Source of the DNA: Kribbella steppae
GTDB lineage: Bacteria; Actinomycetota; Actinomycetes; Propionibacteriales; Kribbellaceae
Assembly: GCF_004342025.1 (NCBI RefSeq)
Contig: NZ_SLWN01000003.1
Span: forward strand, 496,001-560,000
Direction of reading: 5' to 3'
Length of the DNA: 64,000 nucleotides
Numbering within the stretch: position 1 is the first letter of the stretch; each line of letters starts with the position of its first letter. A program made the translations under genes and the position numbers. Shown piece after piece: positions 9,376 to 16,633 of the stretch. The notes under the pieces were generated by a model, which saw only the letters and a list, made by a program, of their open reading frames with translations, made no database searches and was not told where the DNA came from.

Positions 9376-9808
9376 ACGTCTGCGTCAGCGTCTGACCGAA
9401 CGACTGGATCGGCCGCTCGGCGTACCCGCCGTCCTTGAGGTTCGCGAGCCGCTCGAACGGGTTCCGCGACGCCGGGTCCCCGGTGAGCAACCACGAGACG
9501 ACGACCCCTACGACGTACATCGGCCACAACAGCAACCCGATCAGGCAGAAGTACTGCCACGAGTGCCGCTCCTCGTGCCGCACCAGCGCCTCGTCGTCGA
9601 AGTACGCGCGCTCATGCTTGCTGAGCACCACATTCCCGACCGTGAACGCCCCCGCGACCGGGAACGGGATCTTGTACCCGTTCGCGAACACCAACCCCCG
9701 AGGCCCCCAACTGAACCGAGCCCGCCCGATCACCCCCACCAGCAACCCGACGAGCGTCGACAGATTCAGGCAGTTCCCCACCACCTTCACCCACTGCCAC
9801 CCAGTCAT
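9341..9808 (-). CDS. Membrane protein of unknown function with HExxH motif
   Basis: 155 residues with at least two hydrophobic stretches (about 10-26 and 88-105). Between them lies EALVRHEERHSWQYF, an exact HExxH pattern. It could be a small metallopeptidase-like membrane protein, but the third zinc ligand cannot be assigned and the motif may be accidental. A polar tail (SGRRSRPKAQ) ends inside the 3' end of otsB. I do not recognise a named family. The divergent gene encodes Fic, 98 bp away. Confidence 0.72.
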   Translation of the reverse strand: MTGWQWVKVVGNCLNLSTLVGLLVGVIGRARFSWGPRGLVFANGYKIPFPVAGAFTVGNVVLSKHERAYFDDEALVRHEERHSWQYFCLIGLLLWPMYVVGVVVSWLLTGDPASRNPFERLANLKDGGYAERPIQSFGQTLTQTFSGRRSRPKAQ

Positions 9809-9858
9809 GCCTCAGTATCAGCCTGTCATGCGCCCGCTGTCTCGATGTCGCAATCAAG

Positions 9859-9903
9859 AGGACATCGGCAGTATCATGTCCTAAGAATTGAGACATTAGG
9901 ACA
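9859..9903. promoter_or_regulatory. Triple half-site operator in front of the Fic gene
   Basis: Three copies of one half-site in alternating orientation: AGGACAT (9859-9865), ATGTCCTAA (9876-9884) and TTAGGACA (9896-9903). They form two overlapping palindromes (AGGACAT-N10-ATGTCCT and TGTCCTAA-N11-TTAGGACA). The last half-site contains the AGGA of the ribosome site and ends 3 nt before the start codon. The arrangement fits autorepression by the wHTH of the Fic protein (inference). Confidence 0.6.
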
Positions 9904-9906
9904 CGA

Positions 9907-11070
9907 ATGACGATCTTCAGCACGCCGCAACCCGATCTCGAGGATCAGGAGGTCCTGGAGCAGATTCACGCGTTCCGGTCCGAGCTGGCCGACGTCCTAC
10001 GGATGCCACGGCGCTGGGTCGGCGGTCTGCGCCGAAGCATGCTGGCCCGGGCCATCCAGGGCTCGAACAGCATCGAGGGGTACGACGTCGAGCTGGACGA
10101 TGCTGCGGCCGCGCTCGACGACGAGGAAGCGTTGAGTGCCGACCAGCGGACCTTCGCCGAGATCCGGGGCTACCGGCAAGCGCTCGGGTATGTCCTGGCG
10201 ATGGCGAAGGACGACGACTTCCGGCTGGACGTGTCCGCCGTCCGCGGCATGCATTTCATGATGTTGAGTCACGACCTGGCCAAGAGTCCGGGCAGCTACC
10301 GGCAGGGCACTGTCTACGTCCATGACGAGACGACGGGGGAGAACGTCTACGAAGGTCCGCCGGCGGAGGAAGTGCCAGGTCTGGTTGCGGAACTCATGGA
10401 GGCGCTGGCCACTGACGGAGTGGTCGACCCTCTGGTCCATGCGGCGATGGCACATCTCAACCTGGTGATGATCCATCCGTTCCGCGACGGCAACGGGCGG
10501 ATGGCGAGGGCCCTGCAGACGTTGGTGCTTTCGCGAGGCGGCATCGGTGAGCCGGCATTCTCGAGTATCGAGGAGTGGCTGGGCAGCAACACCGAGGACT
10601 ACTACCGCGTGCTGGCCGCGACCGGTGCCGGAGCCTGGCATCCAGAGCGGTCGTCCGCGTTGTGGATCAAGTTCAACCTGCGCGCCCACCACATCCAGGC
10701 CCAGACCGTCCGGCGGCGCTATCGCGAGGCGGGCAAGTTGTGGTTGGCCTTCGACCAACTGATCGAGCAGTTCGGCTTGCCGGAACGGGTCGCCGACGAG
10801 CTGTTCGACGCCTCGCTCGGTTTCCGGATCCGCCGGTCGACCTATGTTCGCCGGGCCGAGATCGAGCAGCGGACGGCGACTCGGGACCTGGCCAGGTTGA
10901 CGGAGTTGGGACTGCTTCGGCCTGTTGGTGAGACCAAGGGCCGTCACTATGTGATGGGCGACCGACTCGTCGAGCTCGTGCAGAAGGCCCTGTCCAGCAG
11001 AGAACGGCTGGTCGATCCGTACCCCTGGATGCGCGAGCGCCTGGCGGGGGTGTCGACACCCGTGCGCTAG
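9907..11070 (+). CDS. Fic family protein with N-terminal inhibitory motif and C-terminal winged helix
   Basis: 387 residues. The Fic core motif HPFRDGNGRMAR (about 191-202) is complete, so AMP or another nucleotide transfer to a protein target is possible. Near residue 50, GSNSIEG matches the [ST]xxxE[GN] inhibitory-helix signature that keeps such enzymes auto-inhibited. The carboxy third (about 300-370) looks like a winged helix (IRRSTYVRRAEIEQR ... LARLTELGLL). The palindromic half-sites immediately upstream suggest the protein controls its own gene. No antitoxin gene is adjacent, consistent with intramolecular inhibition. The start is ATG with AGGA 5 nt upstream. Confidence 0.92.
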   Translation: MTIFSTPQPDLEDQEVLEQIHAFRSELADVLRMPRRWVGGLRRSMLARAIQGSNSIEGYDVELDDAAAALDDEEALSADQRTFAEIRGYRQALGYVLAMAKDDDFRLDVSAVRGMHFMMLSHDLAKSPGSYRQGTVYVHDETTGENVYEGPPAEEVPGLVAELMEALATDGVVDPLVHAAMAHLNLVMIHPFRDGNGRMARALQTLVLSRGGIGEPAFSSIEEWLGSNTEDYYRVLAATGAGAWHPERSSALWIKFNLRAHHIQAQTVRRRYREAGKLWLAFDQLIEQFGLPERVADELFDASLGFRIRRSTYVRRAEIEQRTATRDLARLTELGLLRPVGETKGRHYVMGDRLVELVQKALSSRERLVDPYPWMRERLAGVSTPVR

Positions 11071-11099
11071 TTGTCCGTGGGGTGGGTAAGACTTGGTGG

Positions 11100-12053
11100 G
11101 TGAGTTCGGGAGTGCGGGTTTGGCGGGCTGGGCGGGTGGTGGATCCGCATTCGGTGATTGGGGGGTTGCGGAAGGGGCCGGGGGATCCGGCGTATGTGTT
11201 CGATCCGGTACGGCGGACTGTGTGGCGGGCTACGCGGACGCCGGAGGGGCCGGTGCTGTTGCGGCTGACGCCGTACGCCTCGAATGGGGAGGTGGAGGCG
11301 GAGGCGTGGGGGCCTGGAGCTGGGTGGGCGCTGGATGGGGTGCCGGAGTTGCTGGGGGAGGCGGACAGCTGGGACGGGTTCGAGCCGTTGCCGGAGCACA
11401 AGGTGCTGGTGGATGCGGCGCGGCGGTTCCCGCATGTGCGGGTGCCGCGGACGCGGGCTGTGTTCGAGGCGATGGCCGCCGCGGGGATCGAGCAGGTTGT
11501 CACCGGCAAGGAAGCGTTCCGGGCGTGGCGGGTGATTCTCCGCGAGTACGGCGAGCCGGCGCCAGGACCGCAGCCGCCGGACGGACGCATCATGATGGTC
11601 CCGCCATCGCCGGAGGAGTGGCGGGTGATCCCCTCCTGGCAGTGGTTGCGGGCCGGCGTGGAGGGCCGCCGGTCGAGGGTCGTGATCACGGCCGCGACGC
11701 GGGCCAAGGCGTTGGAGCGGACGCTGGAGCTGACCGACTCGGCGGAGATCGAGCGGCGGCTGCGGTCGTTGCCCGGCGTCGGGGTGTGGACGGCCGCCGA
11801 GGTGCGGCAGCGGGCGCATGGTGACGCGGACGCCTTCTCGTTCGCGGACTATCACGTGTCGCGGGATGTCTCGTACGCCCTGATCGGCGAGGAACTCGAC
11901 GACGACGGCTGCGCCGAACTCATCGAGCCCTACCGCGGTCACCGCTTCCGCGTCCAGCGCCTCCTCGAGCTGACCGGCATCGGCCACCCGCGCTACGGTC
12001 CCCGCAAGTCCCTCCCGACCCACACCCCCGGCGCAACCCACCGTCTCCGGTAG
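11100..12053 (+). CDS. HhH-GPD family DNA glycosylase (AlkA-like)
   Basis: About 317 residues. Base excision: removes alkylated or otherwise damaged bases. The helix-hairpin-helix is LRSLPGVGVWTAAEV (about 230-245), followed by DADAFSFADYH, whose second Asp is in the position of the catalytic Asp of this superfamily. The amino domain (about 1-80) resembles the AlkA N-terminal beta fold. A frame opening at the GTG at 11082 exists; I prefer the GTG at 11100 because the family-like sequence (SSGVRVWRAG) begins there. The first 400 bases are unusually rich in G runs on the coding strand compared with the rest of the gene. Confidence 0.82.
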   Translation: MSSGVRVWRAGRVVDPHSVIGGLRKGPGDPAYVFDPVRRTVWRATRTPEGPVLLRLTPYASNGEVEAEAWGPGAGWALDGVPELLGEADSWDGFEPLPEHKVLVDAARRFPHVRVPRTRAVFEAMAAAGIEQVVTGKEAFRAWRVILREYGEPAPGPQPPDGRIMMVPPSPEEWRVIPSWQWLRAGVEGRRSRVVITAATRAKALERTLELTDSAEIERRLRSLPGVGVWTAAEVRQRAHGDADAFSFADYHVSRDVSYALIGEELDDDGCAELIEPYRGHRFRVQRLLELTGIGHPRYGPRKSLPTHTPGATHRLR

Positions 12054-12085
12054 ATGCGGCCGGATCTGGGCACTAGGGCGTCACC

Positions 12086-13333
12086 ATGAACATCGACGGG
12101 GACGGCCTGTACCTGGTGGCGGGGCTGGCGCTGTTGCTGGGTGCCGTCCTGCCACGCCTGCTCCGCCGGTACGCCATCTCCGCGCCGATCGCGTTCGTCG
12201 GCGCCGGCCTGTTGCTCGGCCTGGCCGTGGACCGCACCCGGCTCAGCCCGATCGCCGAACCCGAGCTCGCCGAGCACTTCGCCGAGCTGACGATCCTGGT
12301 CGCCTTGATGGGCGTCGGCCTGGCGATCGACCGGCCGATCGGATGGCGCCGCTGGAACGTGACCTGGCGTCTGCTGCTGGTTGCCATGCCCGCCTGTATC
12401 GCCGCCGTCGCCGGCGCCGGGTGGCTGCTCGGGCTGGCGCCGGCGACCGCCCTGCTGCTCGGTGCCGTCCTCGCTCCGACCGACCCGGTGCTGGCCTCGG
12501 ACGTCCAGGTGCAAGGGCCGACGACCGGTGCGGGCGCCGAGCCGGAAGAAGACGACGAGGTCCGCTTCGCGCTCACCTCGGAGGCGGGCCTGAACGACGG
12601 ACTGGCCTTTCCCTTCGTGTACGCCGCGGTGTTCGCGGTGACCAAGGGCGCTGTCGGCGACTGGGCGCTCGAGTGGTTCGCCTGGGACCTGATCGGCCGG
12701 ACCGTGATCGGAGTCGCGGTCGGCGTAGGCGTGGGCTGGTTGCTCGGCAAGATGGCCTTCTCCGCGCCCTCGCGCACCTTTCGCCTGGCGGATTCTCGCG
12801 AACCCGTGCTGGCCTTGGCGATGACGCTGGGTGTCTACGGTCTCGCCCAGGTGCTGCACGGCTACGGCTTCGTCGCGGTGTTCGTCGCCGCGCTGGTGTT
12901 GCGTGCGGCCGAACGGAACCACGACTTCCACGAGGAACTGCACGGGTTCATCGAGCAGCTCGAACACATCCTCACGTGGGGGATCCTGCTGCTGCTCGGG
13001 GTGGCGATCACGGGCGGGCTGCTCGCGCCGCTGACCCTCGCCGGTGCCGCGATCGGGCTCTTGCTGGTGCTGGTGATCCGGCCCTTGACCGCCTGGGTGG
13101 CCCTGGCCGGGACACCGATGCGGCACTCCGAGCGGTGGGTGACCGCGGCGTTCGGGGTCAGGGGCGTCGGATCGGTGTTCTATCTGGCGTACGCCGGCGC
13201 CGACTTCCGCACCGACCTGCCGTGGTTATGGGCGACCGTCGGCTTCACCGTCGTCCTGAGCGTGGTTGTTCACGGCGTTGCTGCGACGCCTTTGATGCGG
13301 ATGCTCGAGCTCCGCCGCGACGACCGTTCGTGA
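12086..13333 (+). CDS. Monovalent cation:proton antiporter, CPA1 family
   Basis: 415 residues with about 12 hydrophobic segments spread over the whole length. Key membrane motifs include GAVLAPTDPVLASDVQV (TM helix with the paired Thr-Asp-Pro found in NhaP/CPA1 antiporters) and EAGLNDGLAFPFVY (the Asn-Asp ion-binding motif). It exchanges Na+ or K+ for protons across the cytoplasmic membrane, serving pH or salt balance. The carboxy tail after the last helix is short (about 15 residues), lacking a cytoplasmic regulatory domain. It stands alone between the glycosylase and the GlxA regulator. Confidence 0.9.
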   Translation: MNIDGDGLYLVAGLALLLGAVLPRLLRRYAISAPIAFVGAGLLLGLAVDRTRLSPIAEPELAEHFAELTILVALMGVGLAIDRPIGWRRWNVTWRLLLVAMPACIAAVAGAGWLLGLAPATALLLGAVLAPTDPVLASDVQVQGPTTGAGAEPEEDDEVRFALTSEAGLNDGLAFPFVYAAVFAVTKGAVGDWALEWFAWDLIGRTVIGVAVGVGVGWLLGKMAFSAPSRTFRLADSREPVLALAMTLGVYGLAQVLHGYGFVAVFVAALVLRAAERNHDFHEELHGFIEQLEHILTWGILLLLGVAITGGLLAPLTLAGAAIGLLLVLVIRPLTAWVALAGTPMRHSERWVTAAFGVRGVGSVFYLAYAGADFRTDLPWLWATVGFTVVLSVVVHGVAATPLMRMLELRRDDRS

Positions 13334-13468
13334 GTGCCTCGGCCGGCGGCTCGACGCCGTGACGGACGGCCGCGGCGGCGTGGATTCCTGCTGCGAAGTC
13401 CTTCAATCCCTGGAACATGACTCCATCGTCCGAGGATCTTCCCCACCGCAGAAGTGGCGCGTACGACG

Positions 13469-13485
13469 ACTATCGCTAAGATAGT
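13469..13485. promoter_or_regulatory. Palindrome overlapping the -10 of the GlxA-type regulator gene
   Basis: Inverted repeat with perfect arms ACTATC and GATAGT and a 5-nt centre. TAAGAT (13477-13482) inside it is a good -10 and lies 8 nt before the ATG at 13491, predicting a leaderless or nearly leaderless mRNA repressed by a protein bound here, perhaps the regulator itself. Confidence 0.45.
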
Positions 13486-13490
13486 GACAC

Positions 13491-14453
13491 ATGGGTCAAC
13501 GCAGCGTTTCAGTGCTCGGGTACGACGGGATGACGGCCTTCGAAGCCGGCATCGTGATCGAGGTGTTCGGGCTGGCCTGGCCGGATATCGACGAGCCCTG
13601 GTACGAGCTGAAGGTCTGCACCGAGACACCGGACCCGATCCGCGTGCTCGGCGGCGCCACGATGAGCAGCCCGTACGGACTGGAAGAGTTCGCCGCGGCG
13701 GACACGGTCGTCATCCCGAGCGTCGTGGACCCGCGCGGCGAGACCTCCCCTGAACTGATCGCCGCGCTGCAGAAGGCGCACCGCCGCGGCGCCCGGATCG
13801 TCTCGATCTGCTCGGGCGCGTTCGCACTCGCCGCCGCCGGCGTGCTCGACGGCCGCCGTGCCACGACCCATTGGAGGTACGCCGACCTCCTACGTGAGCG
13901 CTACCCCAAGATCGTCGTGGATCCAGAGCCGCTCTACACCGACGAAGGCGACGTACTCACCAGTGCGGGTTGTGCCGCCGGGCTGGACCTGGCCGTGCAC
14001 CTGGTCCGCAAGGACTACGGTGCGGCCGTGGCGAACGCGATCGCCCGGCGACTGGTGATCCAGCCGTATCGGTCCGGCGGCCAGGCGCAGTACATCGAAT
14101 CCCCGGTGCCGCCCGACCCCGACGACGCCTCAGTCGCCCAGAGCCTCGGCTGGGCGCTCGAACATCTCGCCGAGCCGATCGGCGTACCCGATCTGGCCAA
14201 GCAGGCGGGCCTGTCGCCGCGGACGTACTTGCGCCACTTCGCGAAGGCGACCGGGACGACGCCGGGCAAGTGGCTGATCGCCCAGCGGATCCAGGCGGCG
14301 CTGACCATGTTGGAGACTGGGGATGCGCCGGTGGAGGAGATCGCGCTGGCCGCCGGGTTCGCCACCCCGGTCACGCTGAGGCACCACTTCGCCAAGCAGT
14401 TGCACACCTCGCCCTCGGCGTACCGACGGACCTTCCGGGCCCGGCACAGCTGA
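13491..14453 (+). CDS. GlxA family transcriptional regulator (DJ-1/PfpI domain plus AraC HTH)
   Basis: 320 residues. Residues about 1-180 form a DJ-1/PfpI-like glutamine amidotransferase fold, with the nucleophile-elbow Cys in IVSICSGAFALA and the partner segment THWRYADLL. Residues about 215-318 form an AraC/XylS helix-turn-helix pair (IGVPDLAKQAGLSPRTYLRHF and PVEEIALAAGFA). Such proteins sense small metabolites through the amino domain and activate nearby or distant genes. The inducer is unknown. There is no ribosome site before the ATG and the predicted -10 is 8 nt upstream, so translation is probably leaderless. Confidence 0.93.
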   Translation: MGQRSVSVLGYDGMTAFEAGIVIEVFGLAWPDIDEPWYELKVCTETPDPIRVLGGATMSSPYGLEEFAAADTVVIPSVVDPRGETSPELIAALQKAHRRGARIVSICSGAFALAAAGVLDGRRATTHWRYADLLRERYPKIVVDPEPLYTDEGDVLTSAGCAAGLDLAVHLVRKDYGAAVANAIARRLVIQPYRSGGQAQYIESPVPPDPDDASVAQSLGWALEHLAEPIGVPDLAKQAGLSPRTYLRHFAKATGTTPGKWLIAQRIQAALTMLETGDAPVEEIALAAGFATPVTLRHHFAKQLHTSPSAYRRTFRARHS

Positions 14454-14516
14454 GATCGGCTGTCTCGGATAGTGGGAACCGAAGACACAATATGGACCCG
14501 ATTGGGTAACCTCGGG

Positions 14517-14668
14517 GGAGCTCATCCAGAGGGACTGAGGGAAACGGCCCGTTGAAGTCCCGGCAACCCTCCCCGTTGAGGTCCCGTCCGGGACCCTCGC
14601 GGCGGAACGGTGCCAAATCCGTCCCGCGCCGAGATCCGGTGTGCGGGGAAGATGAGGAGGGAACCTCC
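14517..14668 (+). ncRNA. SAM-I (S-box) riboswitch with ribosome-site sequestration
   Basis: The conserved S-box core is readable: CATCCAGAGGGACTGAGGG near 14523-14541, GGCCCGTTGAAGTCCCGGCA near 14546-14565 and GGTGCCAAATCCGTCCC near 14609-14625. A P3 hairpin lies between the last two. P1 is formed by CTCATC (14521-14526) with GATGAG (14651-14656). The 3' strand of P1 runs directly into the ribosome site GGAGG (14656-14660), which can also pair with CCTCC (14664-14668) directly before the ATG. No terminator is visible, so control of translation is more likely than control of termination. SAM should repress the downstream genes. Confidence 0.93.
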
Positions 14669-15937
14669 ATGAGCCTGACCGCCGACTCGACCACCCACAC
14701 CATCCGTGAAGGTGCCTTCGGCAACGGTACGCACCTGAGCTGTCGCGCCTGTGGTGCGAAGTCGCCACTCGGTCCGTTCTACGCCTGTATGGAGTGCTTC
14801 GGTCCGCTCGAGGTCGGGTACGACTACCCGGCGATCACGCGGGAGCAGATCGAGGCCGGACCCAAGAACATCTGGCGCTACCAGCCGCTGCTGCCCGTCC
14901 CCGTCGACGTGGCCAGCTTCCCGAACACCGAACCCGGCTACACCCGGCTGATCGACGCCGGCAACCTGGCCCGCGAGCTGGGCTTGAGGAAACTCTGGGT
15001 GAAGGACGACTCCGGCAACCCGACGCACTCCTTCAAGGACCGTGTCGTCGCGAGCGCCCTGAGCGCCACCCGCGAGCTCGGCATGAAGGTCTTCGCCTGC
15101 CCCTCCACCGGCAATCTGGCCAACGCCGTGGCCGCTGCCGCCGCCCGGGCCGGCATCCGCTCGGTCGTGTTCATCCCGCACGACCTCGAGCGCCCCAAGG
15201 TGATCACCACCGCCGTGTACGGCGGCACGCTGGTCGCCGTCGAGGGCAACTACGACGACGTGAACAAGCTGGCCTCCGAGATCGCCGGCGAGGAGGAGGG
15301 CTGGGCGTTCGTCAACGTCAACGTCCGGCCGTACTACTCCGAGGGCTCCAAGACGCTCGCCTTCGAGATCGCCGAGCAGCTCGGCTGGCGGCTGCCGCAG
15401 CAGGTCGTCATCCCGGTCGCCTCCGGTTCGCAGCTGACCAAGATCGACAAGGGTTTCACCGAACTCGGCAAGCTCGGCCTGGTCGACGCGACCGACTACA
15501 AGGTGTACGGCGCCCAGGCCACCGGCTGCTCGCCGGTCGCCCAGGCGTTCCGGGACGGGTACGACGTGGTGAAGCCGGTGAAGCCGGACACCATCGCGAA
15601 GTCGCTGGCGATCGGCAACCCGGCGGACGGACCGTACGTCCTGGACGTGGCCCGTCGTACCGGCGGCGCGATCGAGGACGTCTCCGACGAGGAAGTGGTG
15701 GAGGGCATTCAGCTGCTGGCCCGGACCGAGGGCATCTTCACCGAGACCGCGGGCGGGGTGACGGTCGCGACGCTGAAGAAGCTGATCGAGTCCGGTCAGC
15801 TCGACCCCGAGGCCGAGACGGTGATCATCAACTCCGGCGACGGGCTGAAGACGCTCGACGCCGTGGCCGACCGGGTCGGCCCCAAGGTGACCATTCCCGC
15901 GTCGTACGACGCCTTCGTGAAGGCAGGCCTGCAGTGA
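14669..15937 (+). CDS. thrC: Threonine-synthase-family PLP enzyme (ThrC/MetM-like), SAM-riboswitch controlled
   Basis: 422 residues from the ATG at 14669, directly behind the riboswitch; an open frame further upstream belongs to the riboswitch itself. Fold type II PLP enzyme: the amino end has a CxxC...CxxC-like zinc ribbon (CRACGAK ... YACMECF), the PLP Lys lies in THSFKDRVV, and the phosphate-binding region is CPSTGNLANAVAA. Threonine synthases convert O-phosphohomoserine to threonine. A SAM riboswitch in front and a translationally coupled sulfur-carrier gene behind argue that this paralogue instead makes homocysteine from O-phosphohomoserine, as I recall reported for the Streptomyces MetM/MetO pair. 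Sequence alone cannot separate the two activities. Confidence 0.88.
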   Translation: MSLTADSTTHTIREGAFGNGTHLSCRACGAKSPLGPFYACMECFGPLEVGYDYPAITREQIEAGPKNIWRYQPLLPVPVDVASFPNTEPGYTRLIDAGNLARELGLRKLWVKDDSGNPTHSFKDRVVASALSATRELGMKVFACPSTGNLANAVAAAAARAGIRSVVFIPHDLERPKVITTAVYGGTLVAVEGNYDDVNKLASEIAGEEEGWAFVNVNVRPYYSEGSKTLAFEIAEQLGWRLPQQVVIPVASGSQLTKIDKGFTELGKLGLVDATDYKVYGAQATGCSPVAQAFRDGYDVVKPVKPDTIAKSLAIGNPADGPYVLDVARRTGGAIEDVSDEEVVEGIQLLARTEGIFTETAGGVTVATLKKLIESGQLDPEAETVIINSGDGLKTLDAVADRVGPKVTIPASYDAFVKAGLQ

Positions 15938-16209
15938 GCGTGAGTGTCCGGGTCCCGACCATCCTGCGCCCCTACACCCAGGGCGCCTCCGCGGTCAGCG
16001 CCGAGGGGGCGACGCTGAGCGAGGTGCTCGAGTCGCTGGACAGCTCGTACCCGGGGATCAAGTCCCGCGTGCTGGACGAGTCCGGCGAGCTGCGCCGATT
16101 CGTGAACGTGTACGTCGACAACGATGACGTACGGTTCGCCGAAGGTCTGCAGACGTCGATCAAGGACGGCGGCGAGGTCTCGATCATCCCGGCGGTCGCG
16201 GGCGGCTGA
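15934..16209 (+). CDS. CysO/MetO-like sulfur carrier protein (MoaD/ThiS ubiquitin fold)
   Basis: 91 residues from a GTG whose last two bases are part of the upstream stop (GTGA overlap), so translation is coupled to the ThrC-like enzyme. The sequence closely resembles mycobacterial CysO: it begins SVRVPTILRPYTQG, contains RRFVNVYVDNDDVRF and ends in IIPAVAGG. The terminal Gly-Gly is the site at which such carriers are adenylated and converted to a thiocarboxylate, without need of processing. Neither the CysM/Mec partners seen with CysO nor molybdopterin genes are nearby. With the upstream riboswitch this points to sulfur delivery for homocysteine formation. Confidence 0.9.
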   Translation: MSVSVRVPTILRPYTQGASAVSAEGATLSEVLESLDSSYPGIKSRVLDESGELRRFVNVYVDNDDVRFAEGLQTSIKDGGEVSIIPAVAGG

Positions 16210-16239
16210 TTGTCCGGTGCGGGCGCTAGCGTGGCCCGC

Positions 16240-16620
16240 ATGGCGACCAAGTGGACCATTGGTGGAGACGCGGCCGATCCACAGCGGCTCGCGGAATTCT
16301 GGGCGGCCGCGCTCGGCTACATCCTCGAACCCGGGTACGACGACCCGGACGGAGCCTCGATCGTCGATCCCGATGACGTGGGACCGGCGATCGGGTTCCT
16401 CCGGGTGCCGGAACCCAAGACGTCGAAGAACCGCCTGCACATCGACATCCGGGTAGCCGGCCCCGGTGAGCGGTCGGCCGCCTCCGCGGAACGGATGCGC
16501 TCGAAGGCGGCCTCGCTGGTGGACCTCGGGGCGACACAGGTCCGCGAGGACTTCTACGGTCCGGAACTCGGCCACATCGTGATGCTCGACCCGGAAGGCA
16601 ACGAGTTCTGCGTCGGCTGA
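16240..16620 (+). CDS. VOC/glyoxalase-like domain protein
   Basis: 126 residues from the ATG at 16240. It has a single glyoxalase-like (Glyoxalase_6 type) module: the amino part WTIGGDAADPQRLAEFWAAALGY is the typical start, the centre has RLHIDIRV (a possible metal-ligand His) and the end LDPEGNEFCVG is the usual closing strand with an acidic ligand. Function unspecified: possibly a small-molecule binding or resistance protein. TAGCGT lies 6 nt upstream of the ATG, so a leaderless transcript is possible, separate from the riboswitch operon. Confidence 0.82.
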   Translation: MATKWTIGGDAADPQRLAEFWAAALGYILEPGYDDPDGASIVDPDDVGPAIGFLRVPEPKTSKNRLHIDIRVAGPGERSAASAERMRSKAASLVDLGATQVREDFYGPELGHIVMLDPEGNEFCVG

Positions 16621-16633
16621 CTACGATGCCGGA

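Noticed and set aside
14552-14668. Extended amino end of the threonine-synthase-like protein
   Set aside because: This open stretch is the riboswitch; the ATG at 14669 has the ribosome site and the zinc-ribbon start typical of the family follows it.
15934-16209. MoaD (molybdopterin synthase small subunit)
   Set aside because: The fold is shared, but the sequence is closest to CysO and no molybdenum-cofactor genes are nearby; the SAM riboswitch points to sulfur amino-acid metabolism.
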